From: Kuschelorhynchus macadamiae
Lineage: Eukaryota > Arthropoda > Insecta > Coleoptera > Curculionidae
DNA: 64,000 nucleotides
Direction: 5' to 3'
Assembly (NCBI GenBank): GCA_030620095.1
Contig: JAUTXW010005212.1
Location: forward strand, 646,001 to 710,000
Positions 11,756-23,882 of this stretch are shown here, one piece after another. Position 1 is the first letter of the stretch. Every line of letters begins with the position of its first letter. Made by a program: the position numbers and the translations under genes. The notes beneath the pieces were generated by a model that had not been told where the DNA came from, did no database searches, and saw only the letters and a list, made by a program, of their open reading frames with translations.

Positions 11756-13866
11756 TGTCAGTATTAGGAAGGTTAAAAGAACTTACTTATCAGATTTGCA
11801 TTGTTTTTAGTTTATTCACAACGTTTCAACTTGTCTAGTATCTCTAGTATCAAGAGCAAACTAAAAGGTAATATCCCTTGAGATAAACTCTCCTAGGCAA
11901 TGCAAGCCCAAAAGGTAAATTCTTTTCATAATCATAAATTGTCTACTACTTTCAAAGAATTGTTTTATTCTCTTGGGCTATTTTTTAAGATGGGGCATTT
12001 CAGTTTGTCGCATTTTTTTTAAATTACAGTTCAATTGTTTTAATAGGTGTTTAGAGCACTGCAGTCTCCATTATTTTTACCGTCAATGTAAATGTGTATT
12101 ATATTACGTTAACTGTGATTTTAAACTTGCTTGAGCATAACATTTTATTAACGACTTCCGCGACGTGAATTTTTTAATTCCAAGTCTGTTCATCTTAGAT
12201 CGCATTATAGGTAAATTACGCGGGTAATTATACATATATTAATTATATTTGAAATCGATAGTACTTTTGAATTTTTTATCTTAGTTCTTTACAAAGCATA
12301 ATTATATAATTTTAAGTCAAAGTAAATTATCGCTTTAAATGCCGAGGCCAAATATATCAAATTTTTAATATCAAGAATATTAAATCATTTTAAATTTTTG
12401 TTAAGAAAGACAGGTTGGTACAGTGAATGCTTAAATTTTGGTTGTTTTTTTTAAGTTCTCTGTTTTTCGGCAAACCTGCTTCCAAGTTAATCTATCTTGA
12501 CATATAAAGATGGATGTAGACATGTTTGCCCGAAAATGAAAAGTGATTTCTTGAAGAGACGTAAAGTTGGTATATATCTAGGGTCATTCCAGTATACAGG
12601 GAGAATCTGAGATTTCCTAATTTTTTTCCTCTCGTGATGATACAAAATTGTATGTTATTTTTTCCCTTCTCAATAATAATTACCAGATTTCGTTTTTTTT
12701 GTTTTAACTGAAATATTTTTGATAAATAGTAAAATTCATATTGTTTTTTTAATAATTTTCCGAGTCGTCATCCCTTCTCCAACTATTCCGTCATAAACAA
12801 CGATTCGGTTGTTTACTGAACCAACATTTCCAACATTTTTTTTGTAAATCTTAAAAAAAACCTAATTTCTTGGGTATTTTCAATATCCTTTAACAATACT
12901 TTTGGTAAGAGCATTTAGCCTTCTTATATTTAAAATGAGCTTCGGTTTTGACTATTTTAAATAGGCATGATAGAAAAAAAACTTGGCAAGTAAACGGAGA
13001 TATCTTTTTTGCTCTCCTCTGTGGACGCTTAGACAAGGAGCTTGTTTAACTATTCCGGGCTGGCATGGTTGCATTGGTTTCTTACGATTTCGTGTTTTTC
13101 ATTGATGGGAGGGTAGAGAAAGACTTGGGACTCCAGGTTGCGCTCATTATGAAAGTTAATTCTCTCTAGCACATTTTCTCTAGCCATTTTAGCATGGATA
13201 TTGCATAACGTGACAAAAGCCTGGGGCATTTAACTCGGCGCCTTGCTCTAAATGACCGTATAGTGGAAAATGGTTAACTTAAACTATTATTATTTAGAAT
13301 TCTTCTGACTGTTCTTGAAGGAACAGGTCTAATAAGTCGAATAGTCTTTCAATCTGATAGGATTTCGAGTTGGATGTTGTTTTGCTGCTCTAACATGTCT
13401 TTCTCCCCAGGCTTGCAAAAGACTTTGCCGTCTTCCGCCCTAAAAGTAACACACCACTACTGTTTGTTCAAACCCCCGTCTTTAGCGGACCTATAGATGA
13501 TGGACTAACATTCTAAATATTCCGCACATGCAGAATTCACGCCCTTCTTTAATAACAATTATCCCGTTGACTTGTAGGTGAATGACCCACCTGGGGACTT
13601 GTAGGTGAATGACCATCATGGGTTGTTTCTATAGTTACTAAAAATTCCGTCAAATTAGTTTACGACAATTAGTCGTAGAATATCACGGCATGCATAAAAC
13701 AAAGCAAATTTTAAAATACAAAAATTTGCACTATTTTGTATGACACCCTGTATATTATATTAAGGATAATTTTGACAAAACGAGATAATGTAAGCTAATT
13801 CTAGACAGACTGAGCTCTCGAACGTCGGAAACCGCATGTAACTTTTTTAATTTTCACAAACTGAAA
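11756..13866. other. Non-coding tail of unit A
   Basis: No gene. Sequence is matched by unit B, which shows it was duplicated together with the piggyBac remnant. It may be older host DNA or part of another repeat. Confidence 0.5.
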
Positions 13867-14890
13867 ATCAAAAAATATGGACTCCCACAAATTCCGTTGA
13901 AATCAAGGTTTATATAGGACTTCGATTCTCTTAAGGAGCTCTCAAAGCCACAAAGGAACTGGTTGAAATGTTATGGATTTCAGATAAGTGATATAGTATA
14001 CCAATGTTTCCTGCGACCATGTCAAGAGACAGATTTTTTGTCCTTATAAAATGTATACAGTTCGATGACCTTGCAAAAAGAGCAGAACGAAAAGCAGTAG
14101 ATAAGTTAGCTCCAATTAGATGCATATTGAACATATTTGTTGACAATTTCAAACCAATGATGTATCCGGGGACTCGGCTTTAGAGCTCGTGCGACATTTA
14201 GATTTTACATGAAATATGGAATAAAACTTTGAGCTCTGTGACGCTGCAAATGCCTATACCTACAAACCCCAGGTGTATTTAAGTAAGCAGACCAATTTTG
14301 TGGAAAAGATTCAAGGCGGAAGGGTAGTTCTTGATATGTTAAAACGTTTGTCTGATGGGTTTGGAATTACAACCGACAATTTTTTTACATCTAAATATTT
14401 GGCCAAAAAATTATTAGCTAAAAACTTGACACTTGGTACAGTACGTAAGAATAAAACTTGTATTCGGCTGTCATCAAAAACTACACAAGGACCACACGTT
14501 AGTTTCCTATTCAGCTGACAAAAACAAGGCCATAATTTTATTATCAACTGAACATGCTTCAGACGAACTCAGTGATGAGGCAAACTCGTGTAAACCTGAA
14601 ATAGTTCTTCACTACAATATGACCAAATGTGCCGTTAATACAGTGGACAAAATGGTAAAGGAATATACTATGCGAAGAATGACAAACAGATGACCAATGG
14701 TTATTTTTGGTCATCTTATTGGTACCGCAGCTGTTAATTCCTTTATTTTATGGAGACTAAGGCCTACATTCAGAAGTGGATGGAAAATGGTTGAGGAAGA
14801 AAGAAGAAGAACAAAGTGTGTCCTGATTGGAACCACTCATATTTAGATTTTAGACGCAAATTTCTCGTACGTCTCCGAAAAGGGCTTATT
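13867..14890 (+). pseudogene. piggyBac transposase remnant, copy B
   Basis: Same fragment as copy A, less deleted in the middle. 14273-14518 encodes VYLSKQ-like sequence, then VEKIQGGRVVLDMLKRLSDG, FGITTDNFFTSKYLAKKLLA and TLGTVRKNKT; the D of TTDNFF is the expected second catalytic Asp. 14433-14693 gives SYSADKNKAIILLSTEHASD and MVKEYTMRRMTNR in another frame. Frame changes and a TGA after TNR inactivate it, and a 60-bp insertion follows at 14758-14820. The N-terminus and both TIRs are missing. Confidence 0.85.
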
Positions 14891-15493
14891 AAGTCAGTCA
14901 GTATTAGGGAGATTAAAAGAACTTACTTAACGGACTTGCATTGTTTTTATAGTTAGTTTATTCACAACGTTTCAACTAGTTTAGTATCTCTAGTTGGTAT
15001 CAAGAGCAAACTAAAAGTTAATCTCCTTAAAGATATACTGTACTAGTTGGAACGGAAGGCAATGCAAGCCCCAAGGGTAAATTCTCATCATAATCATAAA
15101 TTGTCTCTACTACTTTCAAAGAAATATTTTATTCTCTTGGCTATTTTTTAAGATGGGGCATTTCAGCTTGTCGCTGCTTGTTTTTTAAAATCTAGTTCAG
15201 TTGTTTTAATGGGGCAGAACACTGCAGTCTTCATTATTTTTACCGTCAATGTAAATGTGTATTATATTACGTTAACTGTGATTTTAAACTTACTTGAGCA
15301 TAACATTTTATTAACGACTTCCGCGACGTGTATTTTTTATTTCCAAGTCACTTCATCTTAAATTGCATTATAGGTAAATTACGCGGGTAATAATACATAT
15401 TAGTTACATTTGAAATCGATAGTACTTTTTAATTTTTTATCTTAGTTCTTTACAAAAGCATAGTTATATAATTTTAAGTCAAAGTATATTTAT
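14891..15493. other. Unit B non-coding sequence before Gypsy 1
   Basis: Matches 11757-12330 of unit A, for example GTAAATGTGTATTATATTACG in both. No gene. Confidence 0.6.
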
Positions 15494-15823
15494 ACGTTAT
15501 TAAATAAAACGCCGTGTCTCAAGGACAAAAATGTTATTTTAATAATTAACCAGTTTACAGTTCAAAGTTCGCTTTCTTACTACCTATCCTATTTTTCAAT
15601 ATATATCGGTATTCTAACGTGCCCCTCTAATCTAAAACACATAAATCTAAAAAAAAGTATTCACAACAAATCTGGCTATGAATCATGTCAACGTCGAAGA
15701 TATCATGTTACAAAACCCATTTGGCAAAAACTAATAAAGAGACCCTTTCAACTTGTGGGAACTTAAAGATAAAATTCTGTTAAGTCCAACGTAGTATTAA
15801 TTTCTTAAAATCTAAATAACAAT
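15494..15823 (-). repeat. 3' LTR of Gypsy 1
   Basis: 330 bp, beginning ACGTTATTAAATAAAACGCC on the plus strand. Five visible substitutions against the partner. A purine-rich run on the minus strand (GAGGGCGGAAAAGAAG, complement of 15836-15851) lies just inside and may be the polypurine tract. Confidence 0.9.
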
Positions 15824-16026
15824 TCGGCCATCCTAACTTCTTTTCCGCCCTCGGAAAACCAGGCACCATTTAGCCTTGCTCAACACTCTTCAGGCAACCC
15901 CTGTAATCTAAAGAAAAATAAGGCAGTACCATGATTTTTCCGAAGCCGATTTGATCTTACTTTAAGGGAGATAATGTTATTTTATCATGACTTATAAAGC
16001 CCAACTTGTAATTTACTTTATTCAAA

Positions 16027-16371
16027 CACAGGTCCATTCTGAAGCCGCCCTTGTACAGCTATTATCTCAGCACAGGTCCATTCTTAAGCCGCCCCTGTAC
16101 GGCTATCAACAACAGTCAATATCGAAATACGATGCACTTTTATAATTTCCAGAATCACAGGCTACCTTTTTAGTCGTCCTGCCCGACTCTTTTAGTTTAA
16201 CTCAGGTTACCTTTATAGTCGTCCTGCCCGACTCTTTTAGTTTAACTCAGGTTACCTTTATAGTCGTCCTGCCCGACTCTTTTACTTTAACTCAGGTTAC
16301 CTTTATAGTCGTCCTGCCCGACTCTTTTACTTTAACTCAGGTTACCTTTATAGTCGTCCTGCCCGACTATT
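16027..16371. repeat. 45-bp tandem array in Gypsy 1 3' region
   Basis: A 45-bp unit starting CAGGTTACCTTTATAGTCGT begins at 16158, 16203, 16248, 16293 and 16338 (nearly five copies). Next to it at 16027-16105 is a second short duplication with ACAGGTCCATTCT.AAGCCGCC, two copies. Both lie between the integrase end and the 3' LTR, so they are untranslated; similar arrays in other retroelements can vary in number between copies. Confidence 0.92.
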
Positions 16372-16417
16372 GTACATAATCGCAAGATCAAACCGACTAT
16401 TGTAAATAATATAACCA

Positions 16418-17614
16418 TTAACTTTCTAACAAATCGATCAAGTCATCTCTATCTTGCACATTACTTTCAGAGTCACTACCTGATGAAGTATTATCTTTCA
16501 TCGAACTACGGAAAGGTCTAAGAGAGTCAACAGCAACCAGTGTACTAAACTTTTTGTAACCCCTCATTCCTCTTACACTTGTTATTTTGTATCTAACTTT
16601 ATCAAACACTTTTCCAATTATATACGGACCAGAAAACTTTGAACGCAACTTATTATTAACACCTGTTTTACTACAAGAACTTCCACCTTTCCATAGGACC
16701 AGGTCTCCTTTCTTATATTTCTGCGCAGGTTTCCTCCTTCGATCGAAAAGAACTTTCATTTTCTCTGCTACTCACTTTAAGTTTGAGTGAGCTTTTTCCC
16801 TTTTCCCTGTAAAGTCAACAGAGGAAGATGCACATTCTAGGTTACCCTGAAGGTGGCCTTTGTACCCAAATAGGAGCTCAAAAGGACTATGCTTAGTACT
16901 ATCGTTAACAGTGTTATTAATACCCCAAACAATTTCGGGTACTTTATCGCTCCAGTTTGTGTCATTGTCGTCAGTCATTGTTCTGAGAGAATCCAACAAG
17001 GTCCGATTAAATCTTTCCACCTGCCCATTAGCTCTTGGAGTCGCAGTAGCCGTTTTTATGTGCTGAATCTGCTTACTATCAACAAAATCTCTGAAATGCC
17101 TACTTGTAAAAGCCAAACCATTATCTGAAATCACTCGCGGATATCCCAAAAATCCTCCAAAAACTTCCCTTAAATTTCGAATGCACTCCGCAGAACCTAA
17201 AGTGCGTGTTGGTTTAGCTACCATGTATTTTGTAAAAGAATCGACAAGAGTTAGAATATATGAAAATCCAGACTTACTTTTTGGAAATGGCCCGACATGA
17301 TCAACATGAACAGTATGCATAGGAATATTTGGCTTCGAAATTGGATGCAGTTCGCCTTCGGCTTTTCCATAATTACCCTTTTTGTAACCACAATCTAAAC
17401 AGCCATTTACATATTTTTTTACAAAACGGGTCATTTTTGCAAACCAAAATTGATCCTTGATTAATTTCAAACAGCGAGCAAATCCAGGGTGACCAATCGA
17501 ATCATGATATTTTTGAAGAAGTTGAAATCGCGCAGATTTAGGAATAACGAGTCTATCACCATTTAATGTTTTTCTATAAAGGCGATTGTTTTTGTAAACA
17601 TATTGCCTGTCCAA
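16418..17614 (-). pseudogene. int: Gypsy 1 integrase
   Basis: 17614-16772 has the N-terminal HHCC zinc domain (H37, H42, C72, C75; GCLDCGYKKG), then the catalytic core with D105 (HVDHVGPF), D164 (VISDNGLAF) and E200 (ANGQVERFNRTL), the D,D-35-E triad. An in-frame TGA at 16772 separates it from the C-terminal part at 16759-16418, which holds the GPY/F-type motif SKFSGPYIIGKVFD and an acidic serine-rich tail. It would join element ends to target DNA. The TGA is probably a mutation. Confidence 0.88.
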
Positions 17615-17638
17615 GTCAAGGTTGATTTTATTTTTAAT

Positions 17639-19312
17639 TTATTCAATTATTATTTGTAAGGTTTCGTCCTGAAGTTGAATGGCTAAAAACCAATCCTCAG
17701 TGTTAATTGGCATTATGTGGGTAATAGGATTACGGCTTAAAGCATCGACGTGCTTCATGCTTACACCTGGTTTATGCTGAATTTCGAAATCAAAGTCTTG
17801 AATGGAAAGCCACCACCTCGCTATTCTGGGGATTAAGTCTCGCTTTGAAAACGTATATCGAACAGCTGAGCAATCAGTCACAATTTTAAGATGATATCCA
17901 ACAAGATAAATTCGAAAACGCTTTAAACTTTCCACAATAGCTAAAGTTTCCAACTCATAACTATGATATACCTGTTCTGCTGGGCTTGTCACCCGACTAA
18001 AATAAGCAACCGGTTTCAAGTTATCGCAGTCATGAACCTGAAAAAATATACCTCCTAGACCCTTTAAACTAGCATCTGTGTGAATCTCAATTTGTAGATT
18101 AGGACTAAAAGGCATTATAATTGGCTTGGCAATTAACATATTTTTCAGTTGAGAAAATGCTGATATCTGAGGTTCTTTCCACTCGAAAGTGGCATTCTTT
18201 TTGGTCAGTTGCGTGAGGGGAAGAGCAATAGTTGCAAAATTTTGTATAAATTTGCGAAAATACCCGGCTAAACCTAGAAATTGACGAATTTCATGTGCAT
18301 TAGCAGGTTGTTTAAAATTTTTAACGGCTTCCACTTTAGCAGAACCTGGTGATATGCCATTTCCACCTATTTCATGACCTAAAAATTGAATAGATTGTTT
18401 AAGAAAAGAACACTTGTTTAAATTTAATTTAAAACCCGCCTCGCTTAAAAGCTCTAAAACTATTTCCAATAAATCTAACCCCTGTTCGGCTGAAACGGTA
18501 GGTATCAATAAATCATCCATATACACAAGAACCTGCTCGTAGCGTAAATTACCTAAGGCTTTGTCAATGGCACTCTGAAAAACAGCTGGGGCGTTTACCA
18601 GACCGAAAGGCATTTTTAGGTATTCGTAATGACCATCTGGAGTGACAAACGCGGTTTTCGGAATTGAGTCAGGAGCAACTGATATTTGATGAAGACCCTG
18701 ATTATAATCTAAACTTGTAAAGAAAAATTTTCCTCCTAACAAATTCAATTGTTCTTCAATATTTCTCATAGGATACAGTTATTTAATACTTTGTTTATTT
18801 AAAGCCCTAAAATCGCAACATAATCGAAAATCATTATTTCTCTTTTTCACTAACACAATTGGATTAGCAAAATTCGAATTAGACTCTCTTATAATACCTG
18901 CTTTTAATAAATCGTTAACTTTCTCTCTAACTATCTCTCTTTCTTTCATAGGCAATCTATACGGACGGTAGCACACTGGTTTCGACTCGCTTTTTAACTC
19001 AATATTTAGCTCACAACCCTTTACGGTTCCTAACTCCTCTGTTTTATTACAAAAACAATGCTGCCATTTATTCAATATATCCAACAGCCTACTTTTTATT
19101 TCACTGTCTAAATTATTATTAATATCAATATCTTTCATATCTAGATATCTCATACTTCCTACATTTCTCTGAATCAAACTTACCCTCTGACATTCCTCTT
19201 GTACGGTACCACCGCACTTTAAGCCTCTGCCTAGCAAACGTCCGCTTTTCCATGTTATCTCGTCTCCACTCATGTTGGACACAGGTAGTGTAGAGCTGGA
19301 ACCCCTAAACAC
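17639..19312 (-). pseudogene. pol: Gypsy 1 reverse transcriptase and RNase H
   Basis: 19312-18779 carries the N-terminal RT fingers (YRLPMKEREIVREKVNDLL, GIIRESNSNFANPIVLVKKR, DFRLCCDFRALNKQ) and stops at an in-frame TAA. The same frame goes on at 18769 with FTSLDYNQGLHQI (first catalytic Asp), MPFGLVNAPAVFQ and the active-site YMDD (residues 83-86 of this part), then the connection FLGLAGYFRKFI and RNase H starting IHTDASLKGLGG. It ends at in-frame TAA 17639, after which the integrase frame continues. All key residues seen; only stops break it. Confidence 0.9.
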
Positions 19313-19706
19313 AGTTCCTGGGATGCAGATTAGAGACCTCCCTAGCTAGGAAGATAAGTGGTCGAACTTCTTCTCCTTCGAGTGCCAGTTCCTCCAACAT
19401 TGAGGTAATATCTTTGGTCAATTTCACCTCATTGGCTTGGACAATTAGAGATATACCATTGGCATTAATAATGGGTTGGCCAATTAGTACATCAAAGTCA
19501 CCCATCTCCAACTCAGTGACCAAGGCGTATGTCTCCATTCCAATGTCATCCAGCTTAATATTAAATTTCGCTCCCTTCTCTAGTGTGTAAGTGCTACCTC
19601 CAAATGCGGTTAAAGTTTTAGCAGTAGGGTAGGTAGATATGTTCAACTTTTGGACAACACTAGATTTTATAATGTTTTCTTGACTGCCACTGTCCATATA
19701 TGCCAC
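19305..19706 (-). pseudogene. pro: Gypsy 1 protease
   Basis: Aspartic protease: AYMDSGSQENIIKSSVVQKL holds the active-site D-S-G triplet, followed by beta-rich sequence and FDVLIGQPIINANGISLIVQ, the second conserved (I.G.) loop. It would cut the Gag-Pol polyprotein as a homodimer. It is in frame with gag except for the TAA at 19740, and it overlaps the RT frame by 8 bp at 19305-19312 in a different frame, so a frame change breaks Pol here. Confidence 0.82.
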
Positions 19707-19739
19707 AATCTGATATCCATTAATTTCGCATACCTTCTT

Positions 19740-20660
19740 TTATATTTCGTTAATCTCCTTATTCACTAGATTAACTGATTTATTGGCTCCCTTAGACTCG
19801 GGAGGTGTACCAGGCATATTAAAGTTACGATTGCGTAAGCGGCAGCTTTCCTTTTTGTGTCCAAATCGGTTGCATAAATAACAACGAAGTGAACCTTTTA
19901 AGCGACATTCCTTTGCTATATGACCAGGATTTCCACAATTATAGCATTCCGAGTTTCTTTTAATATTCTGGTGAGATGTAGACATTTCATACCTGGGTCT
20001 TTTTGGCCTAACATCATCTCTGGGGCTCTGGTAGTTTTCTAGGGGAGCTATAAATCCGGCGTAAAGCTGATCGATAGTGGAGCATTGAAAAGCACGTGCA
20101 TTTGCTTGTAGTTCCAAAGGCAAACCCTTGATGACACATGATATCGCTGCCTCATTGTCTAGCCTACATTGTTGAATTAGCGACAACTTTTCATGATAGT
20201 AATGAGTCATTGTTTCATTAGGTCTTTTCTTCCGGGCAACTAATTCCTCCAAAACTGTGGCATAGTCTGTACACCTGGGAAATGCACGCGTAAGTGCGGT
20301 TTTCCACTCGTCCCATGTTTTCCTATAGTCGTCCAATCGATTAAACTAACTGCGAGCTGACCCTTTCAATTTTTGTTGCATGTACGCAACTTTATGGTAA
20401 TCTGTCCAACTGTGTATCTCGCCCAATTGGTCAATTTTTTGAAGCCACCCTGTTATTGTAGAACTCCTATCGTCTGGGTCAAACACAGGAATAATATCCC
20501 CACGCACTACCGCTGCACTTAGTTCAGACACCTCACTGTCACATTCTCCACTTTCATGTTCATTTCTAAATTTCCTCTTAAATGCCTTGTTAATTTTAAG
20601 TTCAATGTGCTTTTCCAAGAGGCTTTGGTAAAGCTGTTGTTCGTCGTCACTCATTTTCAC
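19740..20660 (-). pseudogene. gag: Gypsy 1 gag
   Basis: Capsid-type precursor: the first part (20660-20346) starts MKMSDDEQQLYQSLLEKHIE, has WLQKIDQLGEIHSWTDYHKV, and ends at an in-frame TAG; the same frame continues to 19740. The second part has KRPNETMTHYYHEKLSL and then two CCHC knuckles, CYNCGNPGHIAKEC and CYLCNRFGHKKESC (residues 131-144 and 152-165 of that part), which bind retroelement RNA. The frame ends with TAA at 19740; the protease follows in the same frame, so this stop could be the normal gag end. The TAG near 20346 is probably a disabling mutation. Confidence 0.85.
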
Positions 20661-20810
20661 CGAATACCACTGTTTTTACAAGTTTATTATCCAAAAATTC
20701 CGCACACAATAGCCACCAAAATTCGTCACACACTGTACATTCTAAATATGCTCAGTTTACCGGCGCCGGCGCGGCGCGATTGAGTTCTTTATCCCACGTA
20801 CTGATGTTTT

Positions 20811-21140
20811 ACGTTATTAAATAAAACGCCGTGTCTCAAGGACAAAAATGTTATTTTAATAATTAACCAGTTTACAGTTCGAAGTTCGCTTTCTTACTAC
20901 CTATCCTATTTTTCAATATATATCGGTATTCTAACGTGTCCCTCTAATCTAAAACACATAAATCTAAAAAAAACTATTCACAACAAATCTGGCTATGAAT
21001 CATGTCAACGTCGAAGATATCATGTTACAAAACCCATTTGGCAAAAACTAATAAACAGACCCTTTCAACTTGTGGGAACTTCAAGATAAAATTCTGTTAA
21101 GTCCAACGTAGTATTAATTTCTTAAAATCTAAATAACAAT
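20811..21140 (-). repeat. 5' LTR of Gypsy 1
   Basis: Same 330 bp as 15494-15823. Ends AAATAACAAT, after which unit B resumes. The primer-binding site inside it is not obvious, and I do not assign a tRNA. Confidence 0.9.
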
Positions 21141-22727
21141 ATGATGGTTTTTAATGCGGAGGCCAAATATATCAAAATTTTAAAACGAAGACAGGTTGGT
21201 TCAGTGAATCCTTAAATGTTGGTTGTTTTCCAGTCCACTGTTTTTCGGAAAACCTGCTTCCAAGTTAATCCATCTTAACATATAAACCTGGATGTCAACA
21301 TGTTTGCCGAAAAAGAAAAGTGATTTCTTGAAGAGACATAACGTTGGCATATATCTAGGCCCATACCAGTATACAGGAAAAATCTGAAATTTCCTCATTT
21401 TTATCCCTTATAACTTATAGAACATATTCCTGTCCTGAGGATATAAAATTGTATATTATTTTTTCCCTTTTCAATAATAATTACCAAATTTCGCTTTTTT
21501 TTTGTTTTAACTGAAATATGTTTGACAAATAGTAAAATTCATACTGTTTCTTTAATAATTTGCAGAGTCGTCATCCTCTCCCCAACTATTCTATCATAAA
21601 CAACGATTCGGTTGTTTAGTGGACTTGTGAGTTCTTTGGTATTTTCAATATCTTTTAACAAAACTTTTGGTAAGATCGTTCAGCCTTCTTATTAATTTAA
21701 GTATATGATATATTTAGTAGACTCTTTTAAATAGGAGTGACGTTAAAAAAATCAAAACTGGCTAAGCAAGCAGGTAGTAGACACGCAGCTTGACAATTAA
21801 ACCGGAGAAATCTTTCTTGCTCTCCTCTGTGGAGGCGTAGACAAGAAGCTTGTTGACTATTCCGAGTTGGGCATAGCCCTTCACTCGTTTACTTTCATTG
21901 GTTTATTACGATTACGTGTTTTTTATCGAAGGGAGGGTAGGACCTCTTTAGCAGCTGAGCTGTACAGTTTAGCGTGAATTCCGAATTACATCTATCCATC
22001 ATTGACTTGGAAACTCCAGGTTGCGCTCATTATGAAAGTTAATTCTCCCTAGCAAATGTTCTCTAGCCAGTTTAGCATGGATATTGCAAGGCGTGACAAA
22101 AGCCTGGGGCATTTGACTCGACGCCTCGCTCTAAATGACCGTATGGTGGAAAATGGTTAACTTAAACTATTATTATTTAGAATTGTTCTCACTGTTCTAG
22201 AGGGAACAGGTCTAATAAGTCGAATATTCTTTCAATCTGGTGGATCGAGATGGATGTTGTTTTGCTGCTCTAACATGTAGTCTTTCTCCCCAGGCTTGCA
22301 AAAGAATTTGCCGTCCTCCGCCCTAAAGTAACGCACCACTACTGTTTGCTCAAACCCCCGTCTTTAGCGGATCTATGGACTAACATTTTAAATATTCCGC
22401 ACACGCGAAATTCATGCCGAACTTTAATAGCAATTAATCCCGTTGACTTGTAGGTGAATGACTCGTAATCAAGAGAAACTTGAAATCATGGGTTGTTTCC
22501 ATAGTTATTAAAAATTCCGTCAAATTAGTTTAAGACAATTAATCGTAGAATATCATGGCATTGCATAAAGCAAAGCAAATTTTAAAATACAAAAATTTGC
22601 ACTATTTTGTATGACACCCAGGATATTATATTAAGGATAATTTTGACCAAACGAGATAATGTAACCTAATTCTAGACAGACTGAGCTCTCGAACGTCGGA
22701 AACCGCATATAACTTTTTTAATTTTCA
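21141..22727. other. Unit B non-coding sequence after Gypsy 1
   Basis: Continues the match to unit A (12335-13860). It has about 200-300 bp of extra sequence near 21690-21990. No gene. Confidence 0.6.
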
Positions 22728-22862
22728 AAGACTTGAGATACGTAGGCATAGTAAATGGTCACTAGTTTAGATAAAAGCGTCCCCGCTCACACTGAAATAG
22801 GATAGGTTGGCTTTCATGAATATCTTTTTAGAACAAACCCTTAAAATTTGCAAAAAGGTTAG

Positions 22863-22866
<4 letters not shown>

Positions 22867-22927
<61 letters not shown>
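22867..22927. repeat. (AT)n microsatellite
   Basis: About 30 AT dinucleotide units without interruption. Confidence 0.95.
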
Positions 22928-22930
<3 letters not shown>

Positions 22931-23018
22931 TATTGTTTTCTTCATTTTGATCAGCTACTTAGTATATTTAGTATCTACGTGTCTTATTCAGTCTTTTTCA
23001 GTCGGGTTTTGTGTTTTT

Positions 23019-23882
23019 ACTTCCCTCGTAAAAGGGATTGATCTGTAACCCCCCCCCTAGGTTTTTACAGATTTTCTCATTTTTAGATACCGAAAACTAT
23101 GTTTTCTCAATTCTGTCGGTTTGTCTGTTCGCAGAATTACTAAAAAAACTCTTTACTCGATTGACTTCAAATTTTGATAAAAAATAAAGGGTCATATGGA
23201 GGTTGAGCTGGTAAATCTGGAGAAAATCAAATATGGTGGAACAAAATGGCGACATAATGAAATGTTGAAAAAATGATGAATATAAAACTACTTATCCTAT
23301 TTTATTTAAATTTTGAACAAAAATCAAGAGATGAACTGGTAAAATTGCGGTGCAAATTCAAGATGCCGGAACAAAATGGCGGCTAAATATGTTTGTAATC
23401 TTGAAAAAATCACCCCCCAGGTTTTTACAGACCTTCACGTCTTAGGATCCCTAGATTTCAAAAAACACGTTTTTCAATTCCGTCGGTCTGTCTGTCGGTT
23501 TACCTGCGCCTGACTATCTGTTCCGGCATGGAAAATGGCGGCCTACTCGAATGTTAAAGAATTTTTACTAAAAAATTACTTATCGAGTATACTTCTAAAT
23601 TTCCACAAAAATCAAGTGTTTACATAGGAGTGAACTGGTAAATTTTGATACGAATTAAAGAAGGCAAAACAAAATGGTGGCCTAATAAAGTATTTAAAAA
23701 ATCGGCCTGGAAAACTGTTTACTCATAAATTTTGTACAAATTTAACATATGGTGGGATAAAATGACGCCTAATAAGAATGTTTGAAAGACAATACATGTG
23801 TATGTAAATGACTAGTACGGAACTAAACTAGGTCACCTCACTATTCTTAATAATAGAAAAGATTCATAACGAGGGAAGTTCC
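23019..23882 (-). mobile_element. TIR-bounded element with internal repeats, copy A
   Basis: Begins ACTTCCCTCGTAAAAGGG at 23019 and ends ATAACGAGGGAAGTTCC at 23866-23882; the core ACTTCCCTCGT is inverted at the two ends. Inside are several degenerate units of roughly 130-160 bp containing AACAAAATGGCGGC and GAACTGGTAAA. Both termini match, in reverse, those of 45461-46281 and 47489-49090. No coding sequence, so non-autonomous. Confidence 0.68.

Larger units (their letters stand above)
10875..13866 (+). repeat. Tandem duplication unit A (2,992 bp)
   Basis: Starts at ATCAAAAAATATGGACTCCC and repeats from 13867 with the same start. It holds a dead piggyBac transposase (10885-11755) followed by about 2.1 kb of non-coding sequence that is matched, in order, by 14900-15493 plus 21141-22727 in unit B. 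Landmarks near the end are GACACCCTGTATATT at 13742 and GAGCTCTCGAACGTCGGAAA at 13812. Confidence 0.85.
15494..21140 (-). mobile_element. Gypsy LTR retrotransposon 1, 5.65 kb, no env
   Basis: Flanked by 330-bp direct LTRs (15494-15823 and 20811-21140) that differ at about five positions. Minus-strand order is gag with two zinc knuckles, protease, RT, RNase H, integrase, with integrase after RNase H, so Ty3/Gypsy (Metaviridae). No envelope frame follows. It sits inside tandem unit B, and unit A gives the uninterrupted sequence. A target duplication is not clear by eye. Coding frames are broken by in-frame stops near 20346, 19740, 18779, 17639 and 16772 and one frame change near 19305. Confidence 0.93.
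13867..22727 (+). repeat. Tandem duplication unit B, split by a Gypsy element
   Basis: Same order of sequence as unit A: piggyBac remnant, then the non-coding tail, resuming at 21141 after the Gypsy insertion (15494-21140). Without the insert it is about 3.2 kb. Small indels separate the copies, including the ~100-bp piece missing from unit A near 11350 and a ~60-bp insertion at 14758-14820 in unit B. Confidence 0.85.

Noticed and set aside
15494..21140. A clear target-site duplication for Gypsy 1
   Set aside because: Flanks (…TTTAT and ATGAT…) do not give a convincing 4-6 bp match, so none is claimed.
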